This document shows positions 49,159 through 57,679 of a stretch of 64,000 nucleotides of DNA, in pieces. A program made the translations under genes and the position numbers. The stretch covers positions 1 through 64,000 of the forward strand of contig CAYSDM010000020.1 in the NCBI GenBank assembly GCA_964429855.1. The letters are read 5' to 3'. Positions within the stretch are counted from its first letter, which is position 1. Every line of letters begins with the position of its first letter. The DNA is from CALLMM01 sp964429855 (lineage in GTDB: Bacteria > Armatimonadota > Chthonomonadetes > Chthonomonadales > CAJBBX01). Under the pieces are notes generated by a model. The model searched no databases, had not been told where the DNA came from, and was given only the letters and a program-made list of their open reading frames with translations.

Positions 49159-50595
49159 ATGACCGCCGCCATACCGCAATGGGACGTTTTCGAAGCCTCG
49201 TTCCGCGCCGCATTTTCGGGCAACCCGTTCACCGATGTTTCATTCGGCGCGACCTTCCGCCTCGGCCATCGCGCCGTTCCGGTGCGGGGCTTTTTTGACG
49301 GAGACGACACCTTCCGCGTGCGCTTCATGCCGGATACGCCCGGAGAGTGGCGCTATGAAACCTACAGCAACCTGGATGCGCTAAATGGTACGGGAGGCTC
49401 TTTTTTCTGCGCGCCCCCGCTTCCGAATACGCACGGACCGGTGCAAACGGCGAACACATTTCACTTCGCCTATGCGGATGGAACGCCCTTTCATCCTATC
49501 GGAACGACCTGCTACGCCTGGACACATCAGGGAGAGGGACTGGAGGAGCAGACTCTTCACACGCTGGAAAACGCCCCCTTTAACAAGCTGCGGATGTGCG
49601 TCTTCCCCAAAGATTACGACTTCAACCGTAACGAGCCGCCTCTCTACCCGTTTGAAAAAGGCGACTCGGGCGAATGGGACTTCGCGCGGTTCAATCCCGC
49701 CTTCTTCCGTCACTTCGAGACTCGCGTCCGCCAATTGCGCGACATCGGCATCGAAGCCGACATCATCCTCTTTCACCCCTACGACCGCTGGGGCTTCGCG
49801 CGTATGCCCGCCGAGGCGAATGACCGCTACCTGCGCTACCTGATCGCGCGTCTGGCGGCGTTTCGCAATGTCTGGTGGTCGCTGGCAAACGAGTTTGACT
49901 TCATGGACTCCAGGTCCGACGCCGACTGGGAGCGGTTTTTCCGGATTATCCAGCAGGAAGATCCCTGTCAGCATCTGCGCTCCATTCATAACGGCGTTCG
50001 CTGGTACGATCACGGTAAGCCCTGGGTCACCCACGCCAGCATCCAGAACAGCGACCTCTACGCCGTCCCCCGATGGCGCGAACAGTACCGCAGGCCGATT
50101 GTGGTGGACGAGTGCTGCTACGAGGGCGACATTCACTGGCTCTGGGGCAATCTGACCGCTGAACAGATGGTCAACCGCTTCTGGATCGGAACCGTCGGCG
50201 GAGGCTATGTAGGGCATGGCGAGACCTATCTGCATCCGGAGGAGATTCTCTGGTGGTCGAAGGGGGGAGTTCTGCATGGCGGCAGTCCTCCCCGAATCGC
50301 TTTCCTCAAACAGGTTCTCGAAGCCGCCCCGTGCGGCTGCCTCGAGCCGCTGAACGATCGGTGGGATCATCGCGGCGCGCATATCGGCGAGGAGTACTAC
50401 CTCTACTACTACGCTCGCCGGCAGCCAGCACAGGACCTCTATCATCTGCCGGAGGCGCACGCCTATCAGGCGGACATCCTCGATGCCTGGAATATGACCA
50501 TGACGCCCGTGGAGGGGCGGTTTCGCGGCAATTTTCTCCTGAAGCTGCCCGGAAAGCCCTTCACCGCCGTTCGGTTTCAGAGGGTCGCGCCATGA
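49159..50595 (+). CDS. DUF5060/DUF4038-type glycoside hydrolase (possible apiosidase)
   Basis: 478 residues without a signal peptide. The N-terminal 85 residues form the DUF5060 sandwich (FRAAFSGNPFTDVSF, FYDGxxxF-type FFDGDDTFRVRFMPD). A TIM-barrel region from about residue 95 follows, with HPIGTTCYAW, LRMCVFPKDYD, WWSLANEFDFMD (likely acid/base Glu) and PIVVDECCYEGD (likely nucleophile Glu). A C-terminal DUF5605-like sandwich ends it. DUF4038 members include GH140 apiosidases. The gene overlaps the kinase by 4 nt, so the product is probably made with it. Apiose release is inferred from context. Confidence 0.75.
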   Translation: MTAAIPQWDVFEASFRAAFSGNPFTDVSFGATFRLGHRAVPVRGFFDGDDTFRVRFMPDTPGEWRYETYSNLDALNGTGGSFFCAPPLPNTHGPVQTANTFHFAYADGTPFHPIGTTCYAWTHQGEGLEEQTLHTLENAPFNKLRMCVFPKDYDFNRNEPPLYPFEKGDSGEWDFARFNPAFFRHFETRVRQLRDIGIEADIILFHPYDRWGFARMPAEANDRYLRYLIARLAAFRNVWWSLANEFDFMDSRSDADWERFFRIIQQEDPCQHLRSIHNGVRWYDHGKPWVTHASIQNSDLYAVPRWREQYRRPIVVDECCYEGDIHWLWGNLTAEQMVNRFWIGTVGGGYVGHGETYLHPEEILWWSKGGVLHGGSPPRIAFLKQVLEAAPCGCLEPLNDRWDHRGAHIGEEYYLYYYARRQPAQDLYHLPEAHAYQADILDAWNMTMTPVEGRFRGNFLLKLPGKPFTAVRFQRVAP

Positions 50596-51953
50596 GCCGC
50601 GAAGAGGGGCTGCTGCTGACCTTCTACGGGGACGACTTCACCGGCTCCACCGACGGCATGGAGGCGCTGGCAAAGGCGGGGCTGCGCACCGTCCTGTTTC
50701 TGGAGCCGCCCGCCCCGGAACAGTTGGAACGCTTTCCGGGCGTGCGCGCCGTCGGGGTGGCGGGGGTGAGCCGCAGCCTGACGCCGGAAGAGATGGATGT
50801 CGAACTACCCCCGATCTTTTCGCGGATGCGCGCCCTGCCCGCGCCGCTGTTTCATGTAAAAGTCTGCTCTACCTTCGACTCCTCGCCGCAGGTCGGCAGC
50901 ATCGGGCATACGCTGGAGTTGGGGCAGCGAATCTTCCATTCGCCGTTTGTGCCGCTGCTGGTCGGCGCGCCGATTCTCAACCGTTTCTGTCTGTTCGGCA
51001 ACCTTTTTGCCCGCTCCGGCCCTGAGAGCGAGGTCTTCCGCCTAGACAGACACCCGACCATGTCGCGCCACCCGGTTACCCCGATGGACGAGAGCGACCT
51101 GTGCCTGCATCTGGGGAAACAGACGGCGCGTAAAATCGGTCTGGTGGATGTGCTGCAGATCGAGGCGGGGGATTCGGCGGTCGAGGCGCGGTTAGCCGGA
51201 CTGCAGGAGGAGGGCGCGGAGGCGGTTCTATTTGACATTCTGCGGGACGCGCACCTGCCGGTCATCGGGCGCGCCCTGCAGCAGCGTGCCAGCCGCGAAA
51301 ACCCGCTGTTTATCATCGGCTCTTCGGGGGTGGAGTATGCGCTGGCAGCCTGCTGGCGCGAAGAGGGATGGCTGGCTCCGACCCCGGTCTTTCACGCTGC
51401 TCCGGTGGAGCAGATCGTCGTCGTTTCGGGAAGCTGCTCGCCGGTCACGGCGCGGCAGATCGAGTGGGCGGTCGCCAGCGGCTTCGCCGAGATTCCGCTC
51501 GATACGGCGCAGATCGCCGATCCAGACCAGAGGGAATCTCTGCTGCGCACTATCTCGGTAGCGGCAATTGCGGCGGCGCGCAACGGGCGCAGCGTGATCG
51601 TTCACACCTGCAAAGGTCCGGACGACCCGCGTCTGCATCAGAGCAGAACCGCGCCGGGAGCCGCGCAGATGAGCGGCAGATCGCTGGGTTCGGCGCTGGG
51701 GCGGATTCTACAGGAGATACTCAGGGAGACGAGCATCACGCGCGCGGCGGTGGCGGGAGGAGATACCTCCAGTTATGTCGCCAGAGAACTGGGTATCGAG
51801 GCGCTGGAAGTCATTACCCCGATGGCTCCCGGCTCTCCGCTCTGTCGAATCTATGCCGTCGGGCAGCCTGCTGATGGAAGGGAGATTCTCTTCAAGGGCG
51901 GGCAGGTCGGCAGGACGGATCTGCTCGGGAGCATTCTTCGGGGCGCGGTGTAG
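50592..51953 (+). CDS. DUF1537 four-carbon acid sugar kinase family protein (OiaK-like)
   Basis: 453 residues from the ATG at 50592. The N-terminal substrate domain has GDDFTGSTD (13-21) and FHVKVCSTFDSSPQVGSIG. The C-terminal ATP-binding domain has VVVSGSCSPVTARQI, AVAGGDTSSYVARELG and the final FKGGQVG. This family phosphorylates sugar acids such as tetronates, and OiaK phosphorylates 3-oxo-isoapionate. The CSTFDSSP segment and the RuBisCO-like neighbour favour the OiaK group. It overlaps the hydrolase by ATGA, and an 18-nt gap leads to the next gene. Confidence 0.85.
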   Translation: MSREEGLLLTFYGDDFTGSTDGMEALAKAGLRTVLFLEPPAPEQLERFPGVRAVGVAGVSRSLTPEEMDVELPPIFSRMRALPAPLFHVKVCSTFDSSPQVGSIGHTLELGQRIFHSPFVPLLVGAPILNRFCLFGNLFARSGPESEVFRLDRHPTMSRHPVTPMDESDLCLHLGKQTARKIGLVDVLQIEAGDSAVEARLAGLQEEGAEAVLFDILRDAHLPVIGRALQQRASRENPLFIIGSSGVEYALAACWREEGWLAPTPVFHAAPVEQIVVVSGSCSPVTARQIEWAVASGFAEIPLDTAQIADPDQRESLLRTISVAAIAAARNGRSVIVHTCKGPDDPRLHQSRTAPGAAQMSGRSLGSALGRILQEILRETSITRAAVAGGDTSSYVARELGIEALEVITPMAPGSPLCRIYAVGQPADGREILFKGGQVGRTDLLGSILRGAV

Positions 51954-51971
51954 GGCACAGAGGAGACGAGC

Positions 51972-52358
51972 ATGGCACAGATAGTGCGAGATGAGCGATA
52001 CTGGGATATGGCCCGAGCGTTCGTTCGGGTCTGGATGGTGGAGATGAACGATGCGCTCAAGGAGTGCGGGGTGGAGGACACGGAACTACGCAAGGAGATA
52101 TGCGGACGCGCCGTCTTCGAAATGGGCAACTTCCTCGATCAGTACTGGTTCGATGTCAACGGGGATAAGTACTATCCGCTGCTCTGCTTCACCCGTCAGT
52201 TCCTCGATTTCGACACCGATCTGGAGGAGGTCGGCGAGATATTCGCGCCCTTCGAGGTGGAGTATCACTCCTTTGCCTACGACATCGCGGACTGGTACTT
52301 CGACGAACAGCAGGAGAACGACGAATCGGCGCGGATGGGATACCTGGACGAGGAGTAG
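51972..52358 (+). CDS. Conserved-looking acidic protein of unknown function
   Basis: 128 residues, no family recognised. It is acidic, rich in aromatic residues and mostly helical by eye (DERYWDMARAFVRVWMVEM, YDIADWYFDEQQ). GAGGAGACGAG lies before the ATG. It starts 18 nt after the kinase, so it is probably the last gene of the RuBisCO-like operon. It could be a partner or an unrelated small protein. Codon use is like its neighbours. Confidence 0.7.
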   Translation: MAQIVRDERYWDMARAFVRVWMVEMNDALKECGVEDTELRKEICGRAVFEMGNFLDQYWFDVNGDKYYPLLCFTRQFLDFDTDLEEVGEIFAPFEVEYHSFAYDIADWYFDEQQENDESARMGYLDEE

Positions 52359-52388
52359 CGGCGCACGGAGCGACGCGCCGCCCACCTC

Positions 52389-53171
52389 TCACGGCTTCTT
52401 CTCTTTGGGCAGCACTCCCAGCATCCACCGCGAGGCCTGCCCCCGTCTCTGCTCCACCACCAGCCATATCTCATAGACCTGGCCGGGGTTATTCGGATCG
52501 GGGTCTACCCGCTGCAGGTAGGCATTCTCGTAGTGAGAACACAGTATACCGATTCGCTCCCAAATCCCGCGAGGCGGACCGTATATCCGGGCGTAGATCG
52601 CCTGCTCGAACAGACGACGCTGCGCAGGCGTCAGATCGGCTGCCGAGAGACGAACTCCCTGGTGAAGCGCCTGAATCTGCGGCGCGGTCAGCGTGCGCGC
52701 CAGTGAGAGGAGCGACTCTCCCCAGCGTTGATGCTCCAGGTCTGGCGCTGTATCGGGCAGTATGGTCAACTGATCCTTCGCGACCTGCCGATACTCCTGC
52801 AGGAGCATTGGAGGTATGTCATCCGGGTTTGTGAACCGCTTGTTCATCAGGATCACGCCGGCGCGGGAAGCCCGCCACTGATAATCAAAGCGTTCAGACA
52901 GCCGATTCAGAGCCTCCCGCAGGGTTCCCTGAAAAGAGAAATCCGCTTTCTCGCGTAGAGGCGTTCCTTCAACGGCGGCTCTCACACCGTACTTCTCTGC
53001 CATCTCCTTCAAAATATCGGCGAGGGAGGAGTGTTTATGATCCAGGACAACCTCTTTCTCCAGCATCTGTTTCATTCGGTCTGTCGGTTGTGCCTCTGCC
53101 AACGGCGAATCCGCCGGAACCATCGCGCTAACTGCGCACAACAGGAGGATAGGTCCATTCCATTTCCACAT
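52389..53171 (-). CDS. Exported STN-domain protein A
   Basis: 260 residues. Signal peptide at 1-28 (ILLLCAVSAMVPADSPLAEA). Residues 38-105 look like a secretin/TonB short N-terminal (STN) domain: LADILKEMAEKYGVRAAVEG then FQGTLREALNRLSERFDYQW. The remainder is helical with no secretin channel and no TonB-dependent barrel. STN domains bind partners at the outer membrane or in the periplasm. It lies 50 nt downstream of a second, similar gene, and the pair may work together. Confidence 0.65.
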   Translation of the reverse strand: MWKWNGPILLLCAVSAMVPADSPLAEAQPTDRMKQMLEKEVVLDHKHSSLADILKEMAEKYGVRAAVEGTPLREKADFSFQGTLREALNRLSERFDYQWRASRAGVILMNKRFTNPDDIPPMLLQEYRQVAKDQLTILPDTAPDLEHQRWGESLLSLARTLTAPQIQALHQGVRLSAADLTPAQRRLFEQAIYARIYGPPRGIWERIGILCSHYENAYLQRVDPDPNNPGQVYEIWLVVEQRRGQASRWMLGVLPKEKKP

Positions 53172-53221
53172 ACGTTTCTCCAGTCATCAGAAACAAAACG
53201 CCTTGAGATCAGCCAATAGAT

Positions 53222-54022
53222 CTAACGCTCCCGCCATGCGCCAGAGACATTCCCGCCAAAACTGACAAGATGCTGATCTCCCTGATAGATGCCTATCAAC
53301 ATCACATTTGCCGATTCAAACCATAGAGAGGCTGCCGCAGGACGAATGCTTTGCACCCCGAATTCATTATGCAACAGCCCCTGCAGGGAACTGTAGTTCT
53401 GAAGCAGCAGCCATAGCAGAAGGCGCGTATGATGTTCCGACTGCAACTCCGAGACAGCAATCGTCTCTCGCTTCCGAAGCAGAGGCTCCAGTTCTGCCAA
53501 CAGTTGATTCGTCTGATTCCGGGCGATACTCATGATCGGACCATACCGGGGGATGGACGTGATTTCTGAGGGGTCGTCCTTGGGCAGAGCGGGAAGATGC
53601 AGCCAGGTTCGAAGGTCCCTCGGCAAGCCTGTCTGCATTGCTATCGGAATGTCCTCCAGCCGACCAGGGCGACGCGCCACCTTGCGTTTCAGCAGGTAAC
53701 GCCCCGGCTCGACGCGGCTCCATGTCCAGTCATGCAGTTCCGCCAGCGCATCCAGCGCTTCACGGGCGGTCAGTCCTTCCATCTGTACGATCAGCCGTCG
53801 CTGGCGCAGATAGTCGGCTGCCTGAAGGGTCAGTCCGGTCTGGGAGGAGAGCTGCGTCATAACCCTGCCCAGGGTCGTCTCTCCCAGAGTGAGCGTTACC
53901 GGGGCATCCAGCCGGGCGTCATCCGTGTCGGGAGGCTGGGGTTGCCCGAAGGAGGGCAGGGATATCCCGACCCACACCACAGCCATCGCATACAGTGTCG
54001 CATGACGTTTCCAGTTATCCAT
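53222..54022 (-). CDS. Exported STN-domain protein B
   Basis: 266 residues from the ATG at 54022 (GGGAG upstream). Signal peptide about 1-26 (YAMAVVWVGISLPSFGQ). An STN-like domain at about 38-105 contains LGRVMTQLSSQTGLTLQAAD and GLTAREALDALAELHDW. The rest is helical with ELEPLLRKRETIAVSEL and ends in beta strands. It shares layout, not close sequence, with the gene at 52389, so they are probably old paralogues. No secretin or sigma regulator is near. Confidence 0.65.
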   Translation of the reverse strand: MDNWKRHATLYAMAVVWVGISLPSFGQPQPPDTDDARLDAPVTLTLGETTLGRVMTQLSSQTGLTLQAADYLRQRRLIVQMEGLTAREALDALAELHDWTWSRVEPGRYLLKRKVARRPGRLEDIPIAMQTGLPRDLRTWLHLPALPKDDPSEITSIPRYGPIMSIARNQTNQLLAELEPLLRKRETIAVSELQSEHHTRLLLWLLLQNYSSLQGLLHNEFGVQSIRPAAASLWFESANVMLIGIYQGDQHLVSFGGNVSGAWRER

Positions 54023-54111
54023 CGTTTTACTCCCGAAGCTCCACTGCCGGAATGGATCGGAGTCCCGATCCACTCCGGCGCCTATGCAGCGGTTCCGAGA
54101 CTGTTATTCGC

Positions 54112-54663
54112 CTACGGCTTGTACTGGAACTCGCAGAATGCCTGTGCGCTGGTTGTCGGATAGTTCCTGTTATTCCTCGCATAGGCATAGAGTGTGACCG
54201 TGCGAGTTGCCTGAGGACTGAACGTAGTCGTCGGGGTGGTGTCAGTCTTGTCATATGGATTCAGGGAGTCCGTATTGTAACCCATTGAGCCAGTATAACA
54301 GTAGAATGAGGTACTGGCATAGGCAGGACTGCCTGTCTTTGTTCCAGTTTGGTGCCCGGTCGGCGTGGTATTGACGGAAGGAAACCCGGGAGGCGCGTAG
54401 TAGGTTCGCTTGAAGCGAACCTCTATGACTGAGTAGTATGTTGAGCCAGATGAAAAGACCGCGATAGCCTCGACGCTGCATCCGTTCGGTCCTCCGGTAT
54501 ACACTGTGTTACCCACGCGTTGAATAATCCCGTTTGGGCCATCAACCTCATAGTCACTCCAGGACTGTGCATACGCTGATGTCGCGATCATCAGGCAGAG
54601 CATCGCCAAAATTCCCATGAACAGGGTTTGTATGCGATTCTTCACAATCTCCTTTCTGAGCAT
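54112..54663 (-). CDS. Small secreted protein of unknown function
   Basis: 183 residues if started at the ATG at 54663; a GTG at 54645 with AAGGAG only 3 nt upstream is an alternative. The signal peptide is clear (LFMGILAMLCLMIATSAYAQ). The mature part is rich in Tyr, Thr, Ser, Asn and Gly, and looks like a beta-sandwich adhesin or matrix protein (VFSSGSTYYSVIEVRFKR). It has three Cys. A strong promoter lies upstream, and the two STN genes follow on the same strand. Confidence 0.6.
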   Translation of the reverse strand: MLRKEIVKNRIQTLFMGILAMLCLMIATSAYAQSWSDYEVDGPNGIIQRVGNTVYTGGPNGCSVEAIAVFSSGSTYYSVIEVRFKRTYYAPPGFPSVNTTPTGHQTGTKTGSPAYASTSFYCYTGSMGYNTDSLNPYDKTDTTPTTTFSPQATRTVTLYAYARNNRNYPTTSAQAFCEFQYKP

Positions 54664-54887
54664 AAAGGGCAAAAAGGGCAAGCGACCGGGCGAGAGGCAG
54701 CAACAGGCGCAGCGGGGGCGCACGTGTGCGAGGGAAAGGCGAGAGGGCAAAAACGGGTCGCCTGAATAGAGACAGAGGTTGGACGATGAGACAGAATGCG
54801 TTGGCGGACAACCCGATTCTGCAACCTGGACCAGTTCTTCATCACACTACTCCAGTTCACAACCACGCGAATCGCGTTAGAGGAAGA

Positions 54888-54916
54888 GTATAACACTCTG
54901 TTTTCAGCAACACAAG
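54888..54916 (-). promoter_or_regulatory. Putative sigma-70 promoter for the secreted-protein/STN genes
   Basis: On the minus strand TTGTGT (54916-54911) and TATACT (54893-54888) are spaced by exactly 17 bp in AT-rich DNA. It points toward 54663. Confidence 0.65.
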
Positions 54917-54993
54917 GTTTTTTTATCACGTAATATGCTTATGCTGTGACAGGATCGCAGATACGGTTCTTACGGATGCGAAGTCCGTACCGC

Positions 54994-55035
54994 AAAAAAA
55001 CATCCCCGTGTGGAAGAGGACTCCCACGCGGGGAT
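54994..55035 (-). terminator. Rho-independent terminator of the dxr-rseP transcript
   Basis: On the minus strand a 12-bp stem with one mismatch (55035-55024 with 55013-55002) is followed by a run of seven T. It lies 21 nt after the rseP stop. Confidence 0.85.
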
Positions 55036-55056
55036 TTGAGAAGGGCGCGTTCGCCG

Positions 55057-56439
55057 TCAGTGAAGCGAGCGTCCCGCGAGTATGCGGCTGATATCGTTGA
55101 ACATGACGAAGATAATCAGCAGCGCGAGGAGGCCCAGCCCGATCATCTGAGCGCGATAGACCTCGCGGGGCGACAGCTTTCGCCGCCGCAGCTTCTCCCA
55201 TCCCAGCAGCATCAGGTGACCGCCGTCCAGAATCGGAATGGGGAGCAGGTTCATAATTCCCAGGCTGAGACTGAGCGAACCCATCATCATCACCAGATGC
55301 TCGATCCCGAGCCGCTGGAACGCCGTCGCCATCTGCCCCATCGCGATCGGTCCGCCGACTGCCTCCTTGACCTGCCGGTTGCGCACCACATTATACAGCC
55401 CCACCACATACCCGGCGGTCATCAGCGTACCCGCCTGAATGGACTCGACCGGACCGCTTCGCGCGAACTGCGGGTTGGGAACCACCTCCAGACGCCCGCG
55501 CTTCTCCATCAGCGGCTTGCCGTCGGGGCCGTTGACGACCTTTCCGTCACGGATCATCGGCACATCTTTGGCGCGCGGGGTGGCAAACAGGGTTATGTCG
55601 CTGCCGTCGCGGCGCACCGTCAACTGAAGGCGGACTCCCGCGCTCTCATTGATCTTCTTGATCATCGCTTCGCCGTCGTTGATCGGCACGCCGTTGATGG
55701 CGACGATCCGGTCGCCGGTGCGCAGTCCGGCTTCCGCCCCCGCTCCTCCCGGCATCACCTGCACGATCTGCGTGGTCAGTTTATTGGTGGGCAGCCCGAT
55801 GGTGATTCCCATCAGGCAGAAGACGAGAAATCCAAAGACGAGACTGGCGAGCGGTCCGGCGAAGATGACCAGCGCGCGCTGATAGATCGGTTTCTGGCTG
55901 TAGAGTCCGGTGTCATTGGCGCGGGTATCAGCGGCGAGGACCATCTCCACCAGCTTCTGTTCGTCGGCGGTCATACGCGGCGAATGGCGCAGCGCCTCCA
56001 GGTCCTGCCGCCCCGTTTCGGTGAGTCTGCCATCGGTTCCGATGGCGGAGCGAACGGTCTGGCGCGTCTCGGCGGAGATATTCTCCGCGTTGATGCCCGC
56101 CATCGTATCGGCATCCAACTGCGCGAACATCCGATCCATGTCGGCGTCTTCCTTGAGGTTTGGATGCCGGATCGCCTCCAGAATGGGACGGCCACCGGAG
56201 ATGTCATCCGGCTCCATGCCAGCGATCTTGACAAAGCCGCCCAGCGGGATAGAGCGCACGTTATAGACGGTCTCTCCACGCTGACCAATACGCCAGATCA
56301 CCGGTCCGAAGAACAGAGAGAAGTCCTCCACACGCATCTTGAACCACTTTGCCATCGCATAGTGGCCCCACTCATGCACCACCACCAGGATGCTCAGAAT
56401 AATCAGCAGCCAGAAAATCCCTTTAATTACTTCAGGCAT
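55057..56439 (-). CDS. rseP: RIP metalloprotease RseP/site-2 protease
   Basis: 460 residues from the ATG at 56439 (CGGAGT upstream); an in-frame TTG at 56448 is less likely. The zinc site HEWGH is in the first membrane helix. One PDZ domain lies at about 235-310 (GGAGAEAGLRTGDRIVAING). The second motif NLLPIPILDGGH is near residue 400. Between the first membrane part and the second helix there is an insertion of about 85 polar residues (ISGGRPILEAI to MVLAADTRAND) not seen in the E. coli protein. It cleaves membrane substrates such as anti-sigma factors. It is 27 nt after dxr. Confidence 0.95.
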   Translation of the reverse strand: MPEVIKGIFWLLIILSILVVVHEWGHYAMAKWFKMRVEDFSLFFGPVIWRIGQRGETVYNVRSIPLGGFVKIAGMEPDDISGGRPILEAIRHPNLKEDADMDRMFAQLDADTMAGINAENISAETRQTVRSAIGTDGRLTETGRQDLEALRHSPRMTADEQKLVEMVLAADTRANDTGLYSQKPIYQRALVIFAGPLASLVFGFLVFCLMGITIGLPTNKLTTQIVQVMPGGAGAEAGLRTGDRIVAINGVPINDGEAMIKKINESAGVRLQLTVRRDGSDITLFATPRAKDVPMIRDGKVVNGPDGKPLMEKRGRLEVVPNPQFARSGPVESIQAGTLMTAGYVVGLYNVVRNRQVKEAVGGPIAMGQMATAFQRLGIEHLVMMMGSLSLSLGIMNLLPIPILDGGHLMLLGWEKLRRRKLSPREVYRAQMIGLGLLALLIIFVMFNDISRILAGRSLH

Positions 56440-56466
56440 ACGCAGCAACTCCGTCCGATCGCAGTT

Positions 56467-57615
56467 TTAGATATAGCTATGCAGCGCCGTCTCCCGCGCC
56501 CAGGCATCGGCTTCCAGCACATTCTGATAGGTGGACTCGACCGGTTCATGACGCTCCATCACATATTCCACCGTCTTCATGATACCCAGAAACGGGATTT
56601 TACCCTCTAAGAAGAGAGAGACGGCCGTTTCGTTGGCGGCATTCATCACCGCAGGCATCGTACCCCCGATGTCCGCCGCCCTCCGCGCCAGATCGAGCGC
56701 GGGAAACTTCTGCGGATCGGGGGCTTCAAAGGTCAGCGCGCCGCAGGCTGTCAGGTCCATCCGGGGCAGATGGGTGTTGAGCCGCTCCGGGTAGACCAGC
56801 GCGTACTGGATCGGCAGGCGCATATCCGGCAGACCGAGCTGCGCCAGCACGGAGCCGTCGCGAAAACGCACCAGCGAATGGACGATGCTCTGCGGATGAA
56901 CGATCACCTCCACGTCTTCTACCGGGACATCAAAGAGCCAGTGCGCCTCGATGATCTCCAGCCCCTTGTTCATCAGCGTGGCGGAGTTAATGGTCACCAG
57001 CCCGCCCATATTCCATGTCGGGTGTTTGAGCGCCTGTTGCGGGGTAACCGTCTCCAACTGCTCCCGCGGCGTGGAGCGGAACGGTCCGCCGGAGGCGGTC
57101 AAAAAAAGCTTCTCGATGCTATTATCGGGCGCGCCCTGCAAACACTGGAACAGCGCGGAGTGTTCGCTGTCTATCGGCAGGATCGCCACGCCCTTATTTC
57201 GCGCCAGACGCATCGTATGCTCGCCTGCCGCGACCAGCACCTCTTTGCTTGCCAGCGCAATCGTCTTGCCTTCGGCAAGCGCGGCATGGGTCGGCATAAT
57301 GCCGATGGCTCCCGCCACCGCCACCACCACCAGATCGGCTTCGGGAAGCGTCGCCAGCGCGCACATTCCTTCGACGCCCTGAAAAACGCCCGGGTTCCGC
57401 GCATTGAGACGGGAAGCGATCTCCTGCGTCCGCCCGGCGGTTACTCCAATACATACGTTGGAAACATCGAACTGGTTCGCCTGATGGACGATTTGCTCCA
57501 CGTTGTTATTGGCAGCCAGTCCGATCACCCGAAACTTCTCCGGCAGCCGGGCCACAATATCGAGAACCTGCGTGCCGATGGAGCCGGTAGAACCCAGAAT
57601 AACAATATTTTTCAT
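56467..57615 (-). CDS. dxr: 1-deoxy-D-xylulose-5-phosphate reductoisomerase
   Basis: Dxr, 382 residues, makes MEP in the non-mevalonate isoprenoid pathway with NADPH and a divalent metal. The start has the nucleotide motif ILGSTGSIGTQVLDIV. LASKEVLVAAGE, LPIDSEHSALFQCLQG (metal residues Asp and Glu), SGGPF and TWNMGGLVTINSATLMNKGLE are the substrate and metal loops. It forms an operon with rseP, a common pairing. It supplies precursors to the ispA product at 22621. Confidence 0.98.
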   Translation of the reverse strand: MKNIVILGSTGSIGTQVLDIVARLPEKFRVIGLAANNNVEQIVHQANQFDVSNVCIGVTAGRTQEIASRLNARNPGVFQGVEGMCALATLPEADLVVVAVAGAIGIMPTHAALAEGKTIALASKEVLVAAGEHTMRLARNKGVAILPIDSEHSALFQCLQGAPDNSIEKLFLTASGGPFRSTPREQLETVTPQQALKHPTWNMGGLVTINSATLMNKGLEIIEAHWLFDVPVEDVEVIVHPQSIVHSLVRFRDGSVLAQLGLPDMRLPIQYALVYPERLNTHLPRMDLTACGALTFEAPDPQKFPALDLARRAADIGGTMPAVMNAANETAVSLFLEGKIPFLGIMKTVEYVMERHEPVESTYQNVLEADAWARETALHSYI

Positions 57616-57679
57616 GATCTCGGAAGCTCAGAAGGTTCGGGCATTCAGAGCGGAAATAGTGCCCGGAATGCCCGAACGG

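Larger units (their letters stand above)
54664..55056. other. Intergenic region with promoter and terminator
   Basis: The 393 nt hold a promoter for the secreted-protein gene (54888-54916), a small hairpin TACGGA/TCCGTA (54971-54989) and the rseP terminator (54994-55035). The leader of the secreted-protein transcript would be about 215 nt. I see no further gene. Confidence 0.6.
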
